Assembly (NCBI GenBank): GCA_016987375.1
Contig: PJRA01000401.1
Span: 984,659 to 1,048,658, forward strand
Length of the DNA: 64,000 bases
Direction: 5' to 3'
DNA from: Brachionus koreanus
Taxonomy: Eukaryota > Rotifera > Eurotatoria > Ploima > Brachionidae
Part shown: one piece after another, positions 24,886 to 43,100 of the stretch
How the letters are laid out: the number at the start of each line of letters is the position of its first letter
How positions within the stretch are numbered: position 1 is the first letter of the stretch
Made by a program: the position numbers and the translations under genes
Notes under the pieces: generated by a model
Told to the model about the DNA's origin: nothing
Seen by the model: only the letters and a program-made list of their open reading frames with translations
Database searches by the model: none

Positions 24886-25381
24886 TCAAAGTTATACAAT
24901 TACCAATATGCTAGAATAAAAAATATTCAATCTTTTAAAAACGCAAAATTTTATAACTACATTAGTTTTTGATAACGCACACCTAGATATTATATCCCAA
25001 ATTCACAAAGCAAATTTCAAATTTTTAAATGAATTTTTTTATTTTTGAATCTTAATTATTGTCTTTTCTGCTTTTATTTGCTTTCTTAACACCTAAATTA
25101 CTTTAATCCATCTAAGATCCTTTTATCAATAGTTTAAATCTTTTTTAATGAAACTTTATAGGACATACTTTCCTTTGTTTAAGATAAATAAAATGTATTT
25201 TTAATGTAAAATTTAAGTCAGCAAGGACTCTAATCACCCAAATTTATTTTAAAAACTAAAAAAATTTTTTTTTTCAATTTCTAAAATGTAAAAAATAAGA
25301 CAATTTAAATATAATCAGAAAAATAAAATTCTATTATAAATAACAAAACTAAAACTTTTTTGTTTGTTTAGCTTAAAAACT

Positions 25382-28300
25382 ATGGAAAAGGAGCAAAAAA
25401 ATTTTTTAGCATCCAGAAAAGGAGAAAAAAATTTCGAAGAAATTTACGAAACAAGTTTAACTTGTGACTTAAATTTAAAAAAAGAGAGTAATATTTTTAA
25501 CTAGTCTAAAATAAAGTTAAAAATAATTTTAATTTTACAAATAAAGCAACAAGCTTTTGTGAATTGTATCGAAAGGTTCATAAGTTAATTGATAGATTTA
25601 AACTCGAAGCTAAACAAAGAAACCAAAATGAAAACTTTATTGAAAAACTAAAGAGTTTGATGGAAGAAATAGACTTGTTGATTACAGATTCAAAAGAAAA
25701 TGTGCTTTTAAAACTTGAAGAATTTAACAGTGAAGAGAAATTGCTAACTAAAGAAATTGAATTGTATGATAAAAAAATTCAAAATTGGCTATTGAACAAA
25801 AATGATGGACAATCGGGGACAAACATAAAAAAGACAAGTGTGATAAGTGACAAATTAGAGAGCTCCGATCTTCTAAAAGAAGTAGTTGATTTTGATGTAC
25901 GCAATAATTTTTATTTATTTAATTTGTAAAATTTTAAAAAATTTTCTTTTAGAAATTTTTGATTAATAATGGTGGCCATAATGGTGGATGGGAAGAAATA
26001 GACCATTCACTGTTTATGAGAATAAGAAACAAGCATAAAGTAAAATACCTCGTTTTTTTTAATAAACCAAAAATTAATTCAATCATAATATTTTCAAGGG
26101 TAAAGCTAGTTTTAAAGATGAACTTGAAAAAATGATTGCTACCAAAAATAGAGATGAAATTGAAAAACATGAAGAATGGTATCAGACTTATAATAATTTA
26201 AACGAGCAAAAAAAAGAAGCTATCAAAAAATGGAAAGAACAAAAAAATGTAATTTTTTCACGATTTTATTTTTTTTTTGTGTTTAATTAAGCCAAGTCAT
26301 TTTGTTTATAGAATTAAAAAATGATAAAATATTTTTGTCACCATGTACCTTGTCACTTTTCACTTATCAATTTTCATTACTAGATTATCCATTATTTTCA
26401 TGAAGGATTGTCAACACAGTATGCCTTATGTTTGTTATTCTTACACGATTTATATTTCGATTATATAGGTGAAATACCATAAAATACTGTTCAATGATTA
26501 AAATAAAATTAATCAATTTTAACAAGTCTTATTAAAAAAAAACAAACTCATCATAAAAATTCTTTTATTAAAAAAAAATTATTGTTAGTATTTTTATTTA
26601 TATTTGGATATTTGCTATTACTCTTTAATTTTTTTATTCATTTAATTAATTAAAGTTTAAGTTTTATGGAAAATTAAAATATAATCTTAAAAATAAAAAA
26701 ATGTAGACTAATTTAAATGGTAATTAAATATATTTTACTTAGAATATAATAATAATAGTATTTTAACGAGTCAGCTAATCCAGGACTGTGTGAAATTTAA
26801 TTCAAAATTTACTTTACATTAATAAAAAAAATTCATAATATTTGTTATAATGGTCAAAAATTTGTTCTACAGATTAAACGAAGTGAAACAACTATTGTTT
26901 CAGCTATTGCACAAGTCGACAAAATTCCATTCAATATAAAAATATTGACTATTTGCCTAATCATATTCAGTGTCCTTTTTATGAATAAATTATAAAAAGC
27001 ATTTTATATGCAGTGCTAATGAAAAAATTGTCTCCAATTTTAATATTTTGTTCAAAGGTTTAGTTTTGGTAAATTTACTGAGTCCAAAAAATCGTCTTAT
27101 TAAATTACTTTGCTCTTTATCAAATTCATTCAGACTCTTTGCATTAATGGAAAATATTAATTGAGTATATTAATGACAATAATTATTAAAATCTTTAATC
27201 ATAAATAAAGATGCTAATTGTAAAAATAAAATCATCGATGGAGTGTCTTGACAGTCAAAAAAAAGATTTTCAGACACATTCGCCAATTTTTTTTTGTTGA
27301 CATAGGATTAATTATAATAGATAAAAAGCTGAATTTTACTAGATATTATATTAAAAGTGCGTGTTCCATTGAAGTCCCATCGGTAAAATAAAAAAGAAAA
27401 AAAAAAAAATTTTTATAAATAATAATTAAGTAAAATAGGAATTATGTAAATCTGTATTTTTTTTTTTTTTTTTATAAACATGTAAATTAAATGGTATGAG
27501 TAAAAAATATTGTCCTCTTATAATGTAATGTAATTTAATTTAATTTTTATTTTTTATAATTTTCATCGCCAAATCTAGCGTAATCTTTTCTGAATAAATA
27601 AATAAATAAAAATAAATAAATAAATAAAAATTATATTAAAAGATAGAAAAGATCGAATCAACTAGATATTTTAATTAATTAATAGAAAAAAAAGAGCCAA
27701 ACATTATATAAATATATATTTTACTAGATAAAGAAATTAGTTGATAGACAAGAAAATGAAAAAAACTATATAAAATAAATGAGTTCTTAATTTTTTCTTC
27801 TATTATTGGTTCTATTATTTTTTTTCGCGACTCATGAGCATGTTCAGCATCAATTTGATTTTTGTTTGAAGCAGCTCTTTTGTTTGATTGAGTGGTTTGA
27901 ACATTGTTGACACCTTTTTTTGGTCTATAATCTTTCAAATTGGATCTCTCTCATTTAAGCAGTTATGTATGAAACCATTCTTCATTAAACTCAAAACTTT
28001 TTTATATTTAGTGTTAATTATATCTAGTTAATTAATAAAATTGTAAAGCGTTTTAATTTATTTTATTTATTTATTATTTTTTGAGGGAAAATCTCAGGCT
28101 ACTCAGAATGGAACAAAGTCCTTCTTTTTAGCCTAACGATTAATAAAAAAGGATCGAAAATTGTTTAAATGTGTTTAGAGTAAAAATCAACGATAAAATA
28201 AAAAACATGAAAAACATAAATAAGTATAAAGATTAGCGGTAACTGTTGGTTAAAGGTATTAGCCCATAACTATCTTCCATTTAGGAAAATATTAAAGTTT

Positions 28301-29329
28301 TGGAACAATGAACTAAATTTGGGATTGTTATTTGTTTCGTGCAACATGAATTCGTTAAGATCTAAGTTTATCTGTGCATAGTTTTCGCGTCTGATGAAAA
28401 AACTTTTGAGAAGTGAATGAATTCTATTTGATTTTAATTTTTCTTACTATTTATATGTCTATTAATTTTATTAGTCAATAATTTTATATATTTTTTGATG
28501 ATAAAATATTTTCTAAAATAATTAACTTTTTCAAAGGCGAGTAAAAGCGAAGTGGTAAATTTGGTTGACGAAGAGTTAAAACTAAATGAAGAAATAGAAA
28601 AAGAGCTGAAAAATCGTTTTGAAAAAAAACGTCTACAAGAGAAGGCCGATAAAAATAAAAAATTAAATCAATGGAAAGTGAGTAAATAATTTTGAAATTT
28701 TGAATACTATTTACTTTTGATTTTTCTAATAAAAAAAAAAGATTGAAAAAGAAATTCAAAAAGCAAAAGAAAATGAAAAACGTAAAAAAGAAGAAGAGTT
28801 ACAAGCTGAAAAAGAACTAAGAAAGCGTCAAGAAAAAGTTTTTACTAGGATTTTTTGAAATAAAATTTTAAATTGTTAATTTACAGGAAGAGCTACGAAT
28901 GAAAGTAGCTGAATACAAAAAGCAAAAAGAGGAATTAAACGAATATATTGAATTAGAACAGTATCTATTGAGAGAGTTTGAGCAAGAAAATAAAATAAAA
29001 AATACCAAACAAGAAATAACTAGATTTCAGTCAAGGGTTTGGTTTATTCAATAATAAATATTTTATCTAATTAATTTGAGTAGGACTTGGCTCAATTACG
29101 TGAAAAAAAAGCTAGACAAAATGAGAAAAAAATTGAAGCCGAAAGACGTCAAAAAATTTTAGAAAGTACCAAAGAAAGGGTAGATGTGAACTATGATCCA
29201 AACAGACTTTACAGAATGACCAATTCATGGAAATCTAGAGTCAATACTCCAAGATCTGATAGTGCAGGACCCGTTGCCACACCTAGAATACCACATCTTG
29301 CTGTACCTAGCTGGAGAAAAGGAATTTAA
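25382..29329 (+). CDS. CCDC112: CCDC112 orthologue, coiled-coil centriolar-satellite protein
   Basis: Eight exons join in frame: 25382-25487, 25547-25896, 25953-26039, 26099-26248, 28537-28677, 28742-28837, 28887-29036, 29084-29329. All phases agree; total 1326 bases, 441 residues, close to the human protein. The middle carries FIEKLKSLMEEIDLL, then DFDKFLINNGGHNGGWEEID across the exon 2/3 junction, RIRNKHKGKASFKDE across exon 3/4, and HEEWYQTY, all in the order of the human protein. A Glu/Lys-rich coiled coil follows, and the C-terminus ends YDPNRLYRMTNSW and IPHLAVPSWRKGI. Vertebrate CCDC112 is reported at centriolar satellites and basal bodies. An AG at 25371 directly before the ATG leaves open a spliced leader or an upstream coding exon. 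The intron 26249-28536 holds transposon scraps. Confidence 0.9.
26249..28536. other. Large CCDC112 intron
   Basis: About 2.3 kb. It holds a partial copy of the GACAATG foldback family near 26865-26960 (AACTATTGTTTCAG and AAATTCCATTCAAT blocks), an A/T homopolymer region at 27380-27480, and an AAATAAAT tandem run at 27595-27630. A minus-strand ORF at 27675-27938 has a polar N-terminal half (DYRPKKGVNNVQ) but no recognised family and is not called. Confidence 0.4.
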
Positions 29330-29344
29330 TTTTATTCTTTTTTA

Positions 29345-29350
29345 AATAAA
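29345..29350 (+). terminator. Candidate polyadenylation signal of CCDC112
   Basis: AATAAA 16 bases after the TAA at 29327-29329. Short 3' ends like this are common in compact animal genomes. Confidence 0.5.
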
Positions 29351-29606
29351 AATGTAAATAAAAATTTCAAAAGTAATTGCTTTGATTTAAATAAAATTTG
29401 ATGATAAATTTGATTTGATGGCGATCGGGATACCCAATTTGGTTTTGGCCATTAATTTCAAGTCCAGTTCCTCAAATCTTGTGTCTTCATATTCATATGT
29501 TCTTCTATATTAGATATTAACACCAGATCAAGTTAAAGTCAAGTTTTGACTTTGAAAAGACTTTAAAATGACTTTTTTTTTACTTTTGCTCAAGTCAGGA
29601 TTTTAA

Positions 29607-29816
29607 CACTAGAATCACCAGGCATTTTTTCACGTTTTTTTAATTTAAAAATTTTCTATAAAAAACTTTTTTATAAAGTAATATCATTTTAAAAAAAAAA
29701 AATTAAAATCAACATAAATCAAAAATGAAATATTCATTTGAAAAATCTATTCAAAAGATACGAGGATTTGAAAATTTTTCAAATGAATCAAAATGACTCC
29801 TTTGATGCTTCTAGTG
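29607..29816. mobile_element. piggyBac-like MITE (copy 3)
   Basis: Bounded by TTAA at 29603-29606 and 29817-29820. It starts CACTAGAATCACC and ends GATGCTTCTAGTG. The interior is collinear, in inverted orientation, with the copy at 16288-16505 (shared block ATACGAGGATTT near its right end). The subterminal palindrome is partly decayed (AATCAAAATGACTCC). Confidence 0.8.
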
Positions 29817-29829
29817 TTAATCAAGTTAG

Positions 29830-30010
29830 TTCTGTGGCAAGTCATATAATCTTAATATAGCCCACAAGGCCTTTCTGTGTATGCTATCAAAAGCTTTCTT
29901 GAAATCAATTAAGTTAAGTTAGGATACAGGGTTATACTTTGTTCTATGATGTTCCTAAATATCTGGTCTAGGCATCCTCTCTGTGCTTGTTCAGTTTTAA
30001 TTTGAAAAAA
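29830..30010 (-). mobile_element. LINE reverse transcriptase scrap
   Basis: Reading the minus strand through frameshifts gives CLDQIFRNIIEQ, then LIDFKKAFDSIHRKALW and LRLYDLPQN. These correspond to the region around the first catalytic aspartate of LINE reverse transcriptases (F-x-D-F-x-K-A-F-D-S-x-x-R). The D-F-K-K-A-F-D order differs from the other copies here, indicating another LINE family. Confidence 0.65.
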
Positions 30011-30984
30011 ATTTATAGCCTTTGTTAAATAAAGAATTTTTTATGATAAAATTAATCTTGTGTCAATTTTTATTCTACACTCGTTATTGGCATAGATATT
30101 CCATTGAACAATAAACAAAAACGAAGCGTCAATAAGAGAATAATACCATGCCTCCAAATTGAACCATAGATTGTGTCAAAGACACAATAAATGCTATTCT
30201 AGAATCAAGTTGATCCAAATAAACTTTTTTTGTAAATTTTGATTCACAATTATTTTTATTTCTATTAAAAAATAAAATATTTTGATATAAAAGTTGTCTT
30301 TTATTGAATAAAAATAATTTTTTCAAATAAATTAGTCATGAGTCTACTAAAATTGTTATCTAAAAATATTAGCAGTCAATAAATATTAAATTAAAATTTA
30401 AAAATTTGTGCATTTATCTATTTAGCCGTGTTTACGGCTTGAATTAATTCAATCACGATCTTTTATTTAGAAAAATTCCTAAATGCCAATATTAACATGA
30501 AATGAAATACACTCAAATAAAAAGCATGTTTGACCCACTCAATTTTATTATTTTTGAATAAATAAAAAATCATAAATGTTTAATTAAATAAAATTTAACA
30601 AAATTAAAAAAAATGAAATAACAACTAATCGTTCAAAATAGAATAGAAAATAAATACATACTTTTATTGAGAAAAAAAAATTATCAATTAGATAAATTAG
30701 ATTTGTTATTGCATTTCCTAAATAGAAATAAGAAAAAAAAATCCAATCCAAGCCAAATTTATATTATTTATTTGGTAAATAAGTTAATCAATTAAATAAA
30801 AATTAATAACAATAATTCTATTAGCTATATATTTTTTTTCTTTTAGATAAGTACATTTCAATTTGCTGCTCTTTAAAAACAAAAAAAATTCAGATTAAAA
30901 TAAAACTATCTACTAAAAAAATTAACAATTTTTCTCTATAAAAAATCGAAATCTAAAAAAAAGGCCATTCACCCATCATCCATC

Positions 30985-31032
30985 ACTCATCACACACACA
31001 CTCACACACACGCACACATGCACCCACACAAC
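30985..31032. repeat. CA-rich microsatellite
   Basis: Interrupted CA dinucleotide run (CACACACACACTCACACACA and onwards) lying in the probable 3' untranslated region or 3' flank of the minus-strand Egr gene. Confidence 0.8.
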
Positions 31033-31144
31033 TAAAAACATTTATCCATTTTGAAAAAATAAATATTAATAATTAAACATTATTTTGTTATGAACCGGAA
31101 AACGCTTTTAAATAGTTTATAATTTTTTCTTAAAAGGTTAATTA

Positions 31145-31150
31145 TTTATT
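31145..31150 (-). terminator. Candidate polyadenylation signal of the Egr gene
   Basis: AATAAA on the minus strand about 110 bases past the stop. Others lie further downstream, so usage is uncertain. Confidence 0.35.
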
Positions 31151-31261
31151 AATTGAAAATAAAGTATTTGAGAACTTCTAACTTAAACACCGACTATATT
31201 CATGTGGTAATTATTTACATGTGTTGAACAAGAATTCCTAAAACCAGCCGTAATTAGTTAA

Positions 31262-36987
<5,726 letters not shown>

Positions 36988-37022
36988 CGCAAATACTAAA
37001 TTGCACTCGGGTTCATTAACCT

Positions 37023-37736
37023 AAAATTAAGGAAAAAAATCTTTTTTTTTTATATTACTATAAATAAATAAACAATTTATTTCTTAAAATGAAAATAAAA
37101 ACAAACAAAAATCATGTTGAGATAGCAATTCTAATAAAAGAACGAGCCATGTTCGTTCTTCCTGTTCAAATTCTCAATTAAATTTTGTTCGCTCAAGAAG
37201 GCGAAATATTGAAATTTAAAAAAGAAAATGTATTTCAAAATTTTGGCTATATTTATCATTGTTCATTATCAGATTTAATTATGCTAATGTGAGAGCCTAA
37301 TTGTTAAATAAGGAGAAAAAAAATGTATTCCGAAAAACCCTATGGTTGACGGCTGCAGTGATAAAATAATTATGAAAAAAATTGATGGTGATGATAACAA
37401 AAAAGTGTTACTTTACACTTAATATATTTCCAAAGAATTCTTCTATTCATAAACATTAATGTATTACATAAAAAAAAGTAAAGCATTCGGGCTCGCAACT
37501 CACTAGTATGCTTTCAAAAAATCTATTACGTGCAAAAAATATTGGCTTTTTTAACATTTTTATCATAAAAAATTTTAAAATTATTCCCATTTTTTTTTCT
37601 TTCTATTCTTCTCTATAATATTGAATAAATTAATAAATAAGAGAATATTAACTTTAAAATGCTTTGCAATTATGTAGTGCAATAGTTTTCATAGAGAAAA
37701 GAAAAAATTGAAAATTTTTATTTTTTAAAAAAAAAA
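37023..37736. promoter_or_regulatory. Shared upstream region between Egr (-) and MRPL35 (+)
   Basis: About 700 bases separate the two divergently arranged coding regions, so both promoters probably lie here unless Egr has a more distal first exon. I see no clear TATA box, CpG cluster or serum-response CArG element; two patches of higher GC (37140-37200, 37480-37520) are the only standouts. Confidence 0.35.
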
Positions 37737-38213
37737 ATGCTACAATCGGTCATGTCCAAATTGCCGAGGTAAAAAAATAAAATATTTTTTATCTTTTATT
37801 TTTCTCATTAGTTAAAAAGTTTGATGAGCTCGGCACTGAGTCTGAATCCAGTTAAGCTTGTTTTGGACCAAGTTAGGACCAGAACGACATGCTCGAAGAG
37901 CAAGGGAAAAGAAAAGTCGGTAAAGACGGCCATGCAGCGCTATTTTCGCCTTGGAAAGCGCGTTTGGATTAAAGCTCAGCCCGGCTATCACCACCACTTG
38001 TATCTGAAGCCCGCTGAAAAGCGTTTTATTCTACAACAGCCAATTCTGCTGCGCAACAGAGAGTCCAGAATGGTCGAGAGGATGGCTGGTCGATATTACA
38101 AAAAATTAAGGCTGGAAAATTTTGTCGACCCTCCGTTTATCTACTACCATCCCTATCTAAACCGGGTCAACCAGATCAATACAAGCCTTAAGAAAACACA
38201 GTTTTTTCCCTAG
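37737..38213 (+). CDS. MRPL35: Mitochondrial ribosomal protein bL35m
   Basis: Two exons, 37737-37768 and 37820-38213, with a 51-bp intron, join to 141 residues. The N-terminus is short, lacks acidic residues and contains Ser, Leu, Lys and Arg, consistent with a mitochondrial import signal. The conserved bL35 core follows: KEKSVKTAMQRYFRLGKRVW, then a basic stretch KAQPGYHHHLYLKP, and the animal mitochondrial extension ERMAGRYYKKLR with FVDPPFIYYHPYLNRVNQ. The role is structural, in the large subunit of the mitochondrial ribosome. The acceptor at 37818-37819 was preferred to one 8 bases earlier (37810-37811) because only the former keeps the frame open from the first exon. The exon is visibly richer in GC than the flanks. 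Confidence 0.88.
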
Positions 38214-38256
38214 TTTATTTTTCTTTTAATTTTTTTTGTTAAGGTGTAAAAATTAA

Positions 38257-38262
38257 AATAAA
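38257..38262 (+). terminator. Candidate polyadenylation signal of MRPL35
   Basis: AATAAA 44 bases after the TAG at 38211-38213. Confidence 0.5.
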
Positions 38263-40055
38263 AAATTGACTCAAAAATTTTTATTCGTAAATCAAATTTA
38301 TTGAAAAAAATTGTGCTTTCAACACCTCTATTTCATAGATTTTTTTAGGAAAATCTATTTTAAAATGAATGATATTTAGAAAATTCAATTTTAATATTAT
38401 TTTTAAAAATAAAATAGATTCAATTTCCTGACTATAAATATAAACATTTCTAATGATTGTTTTAGAAATATTTCAAAAAAAATAAAATTTATTTTCGGCT
38501 ATTACATATAAAATTTCAGTAAATTTCAAGCTGCTTAAACATCTTTTCATTAATAATCAAATTACAGTTCTTTATTTATTTTAAAAAAATATAATTTTTT
38601 ATGAATTTTTTTTTATAAATATTAAAAAATTTATTTAACACTAGAAGCACCAAGTATTTTTTCACGTTTTTTTAATTTGAAATTATTTTATAATAAAAAC
38701 TATAACAATTTTATTAAGTAATATTATTTTTAAAGAAAATTTTAAAATCTACAAAAATCAAAAAAGATATATTTATTTCAACAATCCATTCAAAAGATAC
38801 CAGGATTTAAAAAATTTTAAAACGAGTCATTTTGACTCGTTTGGTGCTTCTAGTGTTAAAAAAAATAATAATAAAAAATTTTTATTGTAATAATTTGTTC
38901 ATGAGGCTTTTAATTGAATCGATAAATAGATTCGAGTCAAAAATTTTTAATAAACAAATATTGTTTCAGCAGCATTCCGATGCTTCGAGCAATATCCTGG
39001 TATTTAAAGTTATTGAAAAATAAAAAAAGAGCTTTTCACAAGAGATAATTAAAGCTCTCAAATTTAAAAAATATAATTGAAACTGAGACGCATTTTACAT
39101 GTAACTTTGATTACGAGGGTTATAGTTGAATAGAAAATTTCTATCATCAAATTATCCTTTAAATTCAATTAAAGATACAAAGGTTTAGCATGATTAAAAA
39201 ATACTAAAAATAAAAAATTTTAATTCTATGCTTTTATTAGGAAAAATTTTAGAATTTTTTTAAAGATGTTATTATTTTATTTCTTAATTTATTTTTAGTT
39301 CAGTTTTTCCTTGCTAATTTAAATATTTCCAAAAGATATCATGTATAGTTTTTGATAGTTGATGATTTTACATTTTCATCTGATCAAAAATTTTTAATTA
39401 TAAAAATTCAGATTCTAATTTAAGATTGTTTTTAACTTTTTATTGAAAAAATTTTCAAATACAATAAAATCAAAAAAATATATATTTCCAATAGATTAAT
39501 TGGTGGGCCAAGCCATGTTTTTAATTTTTTTCAAAAGTTTATTTCATTAATTACATAATTGTATTACATAAATAAAAAGTCGATCTTTTATCACTCTCAA
39601 TACCTGTTCAAATTAATTTTTTTTGTTTTTTAAAAAATTTGAAACAGCAAATTGAAATATCTTGAACGTTAAAATTTAATTTTTTAGCTTCATATATTAT
39701 TTATCGATTTCAGATATTTTCCCTGTTCAACTCCTAATTATCATAAGCAATTTTACGCAATGTGTTCTGATCCAAGCTATTGCGAATTTGATAGAAAACT
39801 TTACACTAGGCTTTCGAGCCATATTTGGTGATGACAAAGAATTCTCACAGATGCTTTTATGAAATAACTTTCTTCCATACCAGATGATGACAGAAGGCAT
39901 TCTTTTTTAATATATGCTTAGTCATCAAAAATTCTAGTTACTTTTAGTTCAGAGATTTTTTTTTGTTTACAAAAAAACAAACTAGAATAAATTAATAAAT
40001 TTTATTGAAAATTAAATTTTTTTTTAGAAAAAAAAAATTTGAAAAATACTCTTAG
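38263..40055. other. Intergenic stretch between MRPL35 and the EGF-Hint gene
   Basis: Holds one piggyBac-like MITE (38639-38855). The remainder is AT-rich with no frame or structure I can support; the two neighbouring genes converge here. Confidence 0.45.
38639..38855. mobile_element. piggyBac-like MITE (copy 4)
   Basis: Bounded by TTAA at 38635-38638 and 38856-38859. It starts CACTAGAAGCACC and ends GGTGCTTCTAGTG, a perfect 13-bp inverted repeat. Just inside the right end is a near-perfect palindrome, ACGAGTCATTTTGACTCGT. The interior matches the copies at 16288 and 29607. It has no ORF. Confidence 0.85.
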
Positions 40056-40061
40056 TTTATT
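40056..40061 (-). terminator. Candidate polyadenylation signal of the EGF-Hint gene
   Basis: AATAAA on the minus strand about 70 bases past the stop at 40130. Confidence 0.45.
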
Positions 40062-40129
40062 ATTATTGAAAAAGAATTGAAAATTCAATTTCTTTTATGT
40101 TTATTTTTACATTTGAAAAAATTCTACTT

Positions 40130-43100
40130 TTAAAATGAGACAATGTATGAAGAGAATGGTATGTATGGTAGAAGATTAAGAAAAAATTTGCAATACCAGA
40201 ATATGCCAGTGGTCTCGTCTTCAGAGCTATTGTCACGAGCATAACCAGATGTGAAATATTTAAAATAATCAACATTGATGTATCTTGATAAGAAAATAAT
40301 TGGTTTGAATAGATAATGTGCCAAGTCGTTGACCACTGTGTTTGCATAGCAAGAGGCCAGCATTGAATTTACGTAGACAGTACCCGTTTCTGTCAATGGT
40401 GCGTACGCTCCAGCCTCAACAACTTCTTCTTTCTGCACAAGTCTTTCGAAATCTAAGGGAGAATTCATGTCTTTGCTCTCAGTGACTAGCTGGTCATTCA
40501 GCTTTAAATGCTTGGCAAACACAAATTCTATTTTTGTAGTGCCTTGCTTTAGCCGTGCTATGAAATGCAAAGGTGAAATGGTCAATGTTTTATTTGAAGA
40601 TGTGGTCAACTTAATATAAGTGGCAATTATATTGCGATTTTCATGCAAATATGTGACAAATCTCGAATATTTCCATTCTTTTTCATATCTATCAAATGTC
40701 TTAATGTAGTCACCACGCTTCAATTCCGATATTTTGATAGTACCACGATCTTGCGTCTCAATCGAAGTATCTCCAGAAAAGCAAACTTGAAAAAAAAAAA
40801 TTAATTTTTTTATTTAAATAAATTTTTTTAAAATTTTTTTCTTTTACCTAAATTACTGCAGCTAGGTCCATTATAACTTGATGCACACTCGCAGTAATAA
40901 TTTCCATTAGGATCACGCTTACAAACACCGTATTTACATCTTGGATTGCATTTTTCAACCTCGCAAAACGGACCTTCATAGCCAGGCGTTATACACGCAC
41001 ACTGATACTGACCCAGCTGATTCAAAATACATTTTCCATATGCACATGGAGTTGTCTGACAAGTCTGGCTTTTTGGCTGATCACATAGCAAGCCTGTATA
41101 ATCGGAAGTGCAGTTGCACTCAAAGGCTAGTGTTCTTCGCTTGAGACAAATACCGTTGTTCATGCAATTGATTCTTTGACAAGGATTGAAGACAACTTCG
41201 CAATTTTTGCCTATAGTCCACTCGGGACATTGACATTTGTAATCTAAGATTGAAATTTTTTAGTTTTTTATTATTTAGCAAAATTTTTAAATTCAAAAAA
41301 ATAAAAATCAATCTTTGTTTTATCTATTTTATACCTGTGAGACCAATAGGTACGCAAATTCCTTCTCTTTGACAAGGATTAGAAGCACAAGCGCCCACCA
41401 AGTTTTGTTTGCATCCTAGGCCACCATACGAACCATTGCATGCACAAGTATACGAGTTCTGGTCTTGTTTTATGCATGTTCCATAATTGTAGCAAGGCTT
41501 GCTTGAACATGGATCTGTGTTTGTTAGCGAGGACTTTTCACAATATTCTCCATAAGTGTTCTAAACAAATAATAAAAAAAATAAAATTGAATGTGAAAAA
41601 TTGAAATTATTTTATTCTTGAATATACAGCTGAGCAGTGGCAGACAAATGAGCCGTCGCGATCTTCGCATGTTGAGCCAATCCAGCACGGACGCAATTCA
41701 CATCCGTATCTAAGTTTTTCATCTGATGAAAGTGCATTAAGGTTTATTTCGCATCTTGGTCCAATAAAGTCTTTGTTACACAAACAAACTTGCTCAATGC
41801 TAGCAGCAGGACGTGATACTAGAACGCCACCATTTAAACATTGTTGACTCACTTGACAATCTTTAATTTGTTTAAAAATAAATTAGAAAATAGATCATTC
41901 ATTTAATAGGTTATTGTATTTATAATTTTATTTTAAAAAATTTAAATTAGCCATAAAAGAGATTAGAACTTGATAGGAATATTAATTTTTTTTTGTTGGA
42001 TTACAAATGATAATTATTTCTAATTCTATTTGATTTAATAAAAAATTCAAAAATGTCTTGAATTAATTTTTTCTATTTTAAAATCTAATCCACTTTATGG
42101 AAAAAAAGTATATATGTATTTTTTTTAAACAAAAAATTATTTGCTTTATTTTTCTAAAACACACTTTGATAAGAACAATTATAAAAATTTTTTTTAATGT
42201 TCAATTTTTTCAAATGATCAATTAAAAATTAAAAAATTAATGAAACGGCAAAAATATCTTGTATTTTTCAAATAACTTAAAAGATTATGAACTATGTGTC
42301 AAAAAACTCTTCTTTTCAAGTCCAAAACTAGTTCTGCAAAATTTATTAGCTGATCTAAAGCTTAGACATAAGTTCTGAATTTTAGTATTAATGATTTTTT
42401 AATTTTGTAGATTCGGATAATTTTTAAATTTTTAAATCAGCTTATTTATTTTGCAGAAAAAGTTTTTAGAAATTCTAAACATTTTTCAAAATTATTTAAT
42501 TAAATTTATAACTTTTTTCAAACGATAGAAAAAATATTTTTAAATTGACAATGTGAAATTTCATACAATATTTCCAATACAAAAATTAAAAAAAATCTAT
42601 AAATTTTGTTCTTATGATGAAAAATGTGCTTTGCAAATGAAACACAGTGAAACAACCTACTACAGAAGTCTGCAAAATTCAATTCAATAAAATAAAATGA
42701 AAGTAAATCGCAATCAATTTGCACAGATTTTGCAGACTTCTACCGTAGATGAAACAACAGTTGTTTCACTTTGTTTCATCTAGTTAATTTTTTTTTAATT
42801 TTTGTATTTAATAAATATCACATTGTCTTTTAAATTAAAAAATGAAAAAATTGCTCCAATTTAAAAGCCCATTTTAAAAACTTGAAATAACATGTTAGGT
42901 CATAAAATTTTCGATTTTTTAAACATTTGGTATTTGTTTAATTTTAGCTTCTCTGTAATTCTAGAACTTTAAGTCAAATTATACTTTAAAATAAACAGAA
43001 TCAAATGCTTTTTATTAAATGACACATCTAACTCTTATTTGATTATTCAATTGGAAAACAATTTTATAAAATTAAAACTTTAAATTCAAAATTTTATTTT

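Larger units (their letters stand above)
23771..25381. other. Intergenic stretch upstream of CCDC112
   Basis: AT-rich, with one short orphan ORF (24202-24390) and one foldback element (about 24521-24885), both listed. The CCDC112 promoter must lie at the right end, but I see no distinct core element. An AG at 25371 just before the first ATG could be an acceptor for a 5' leader intron. Confidence 0.4.
29351..31144. other. Region between CCDC112 and the Egr gene
   Basis: Contains a piggyBac-like MITE (29607-29816), a LINE scrap (29830-30010) and a CA-rich microsatellite (30990-31030). The rest is AT-rich with no supported feature. The two genes converge here. Confidence 0.45.

Noticed and set aside
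27595..27630. CRISPR-like or structured tandem array
   Set aside because: It is a simple AAATAAAT microsatellite in an animal intron; no spacers are present.
27675..27938. 87-residue minus-strand ORF in the CCDC112 intron
   Set aside because: Half polar, half AT-rich noise; no acceptor, partner exon or family similarity supports it.
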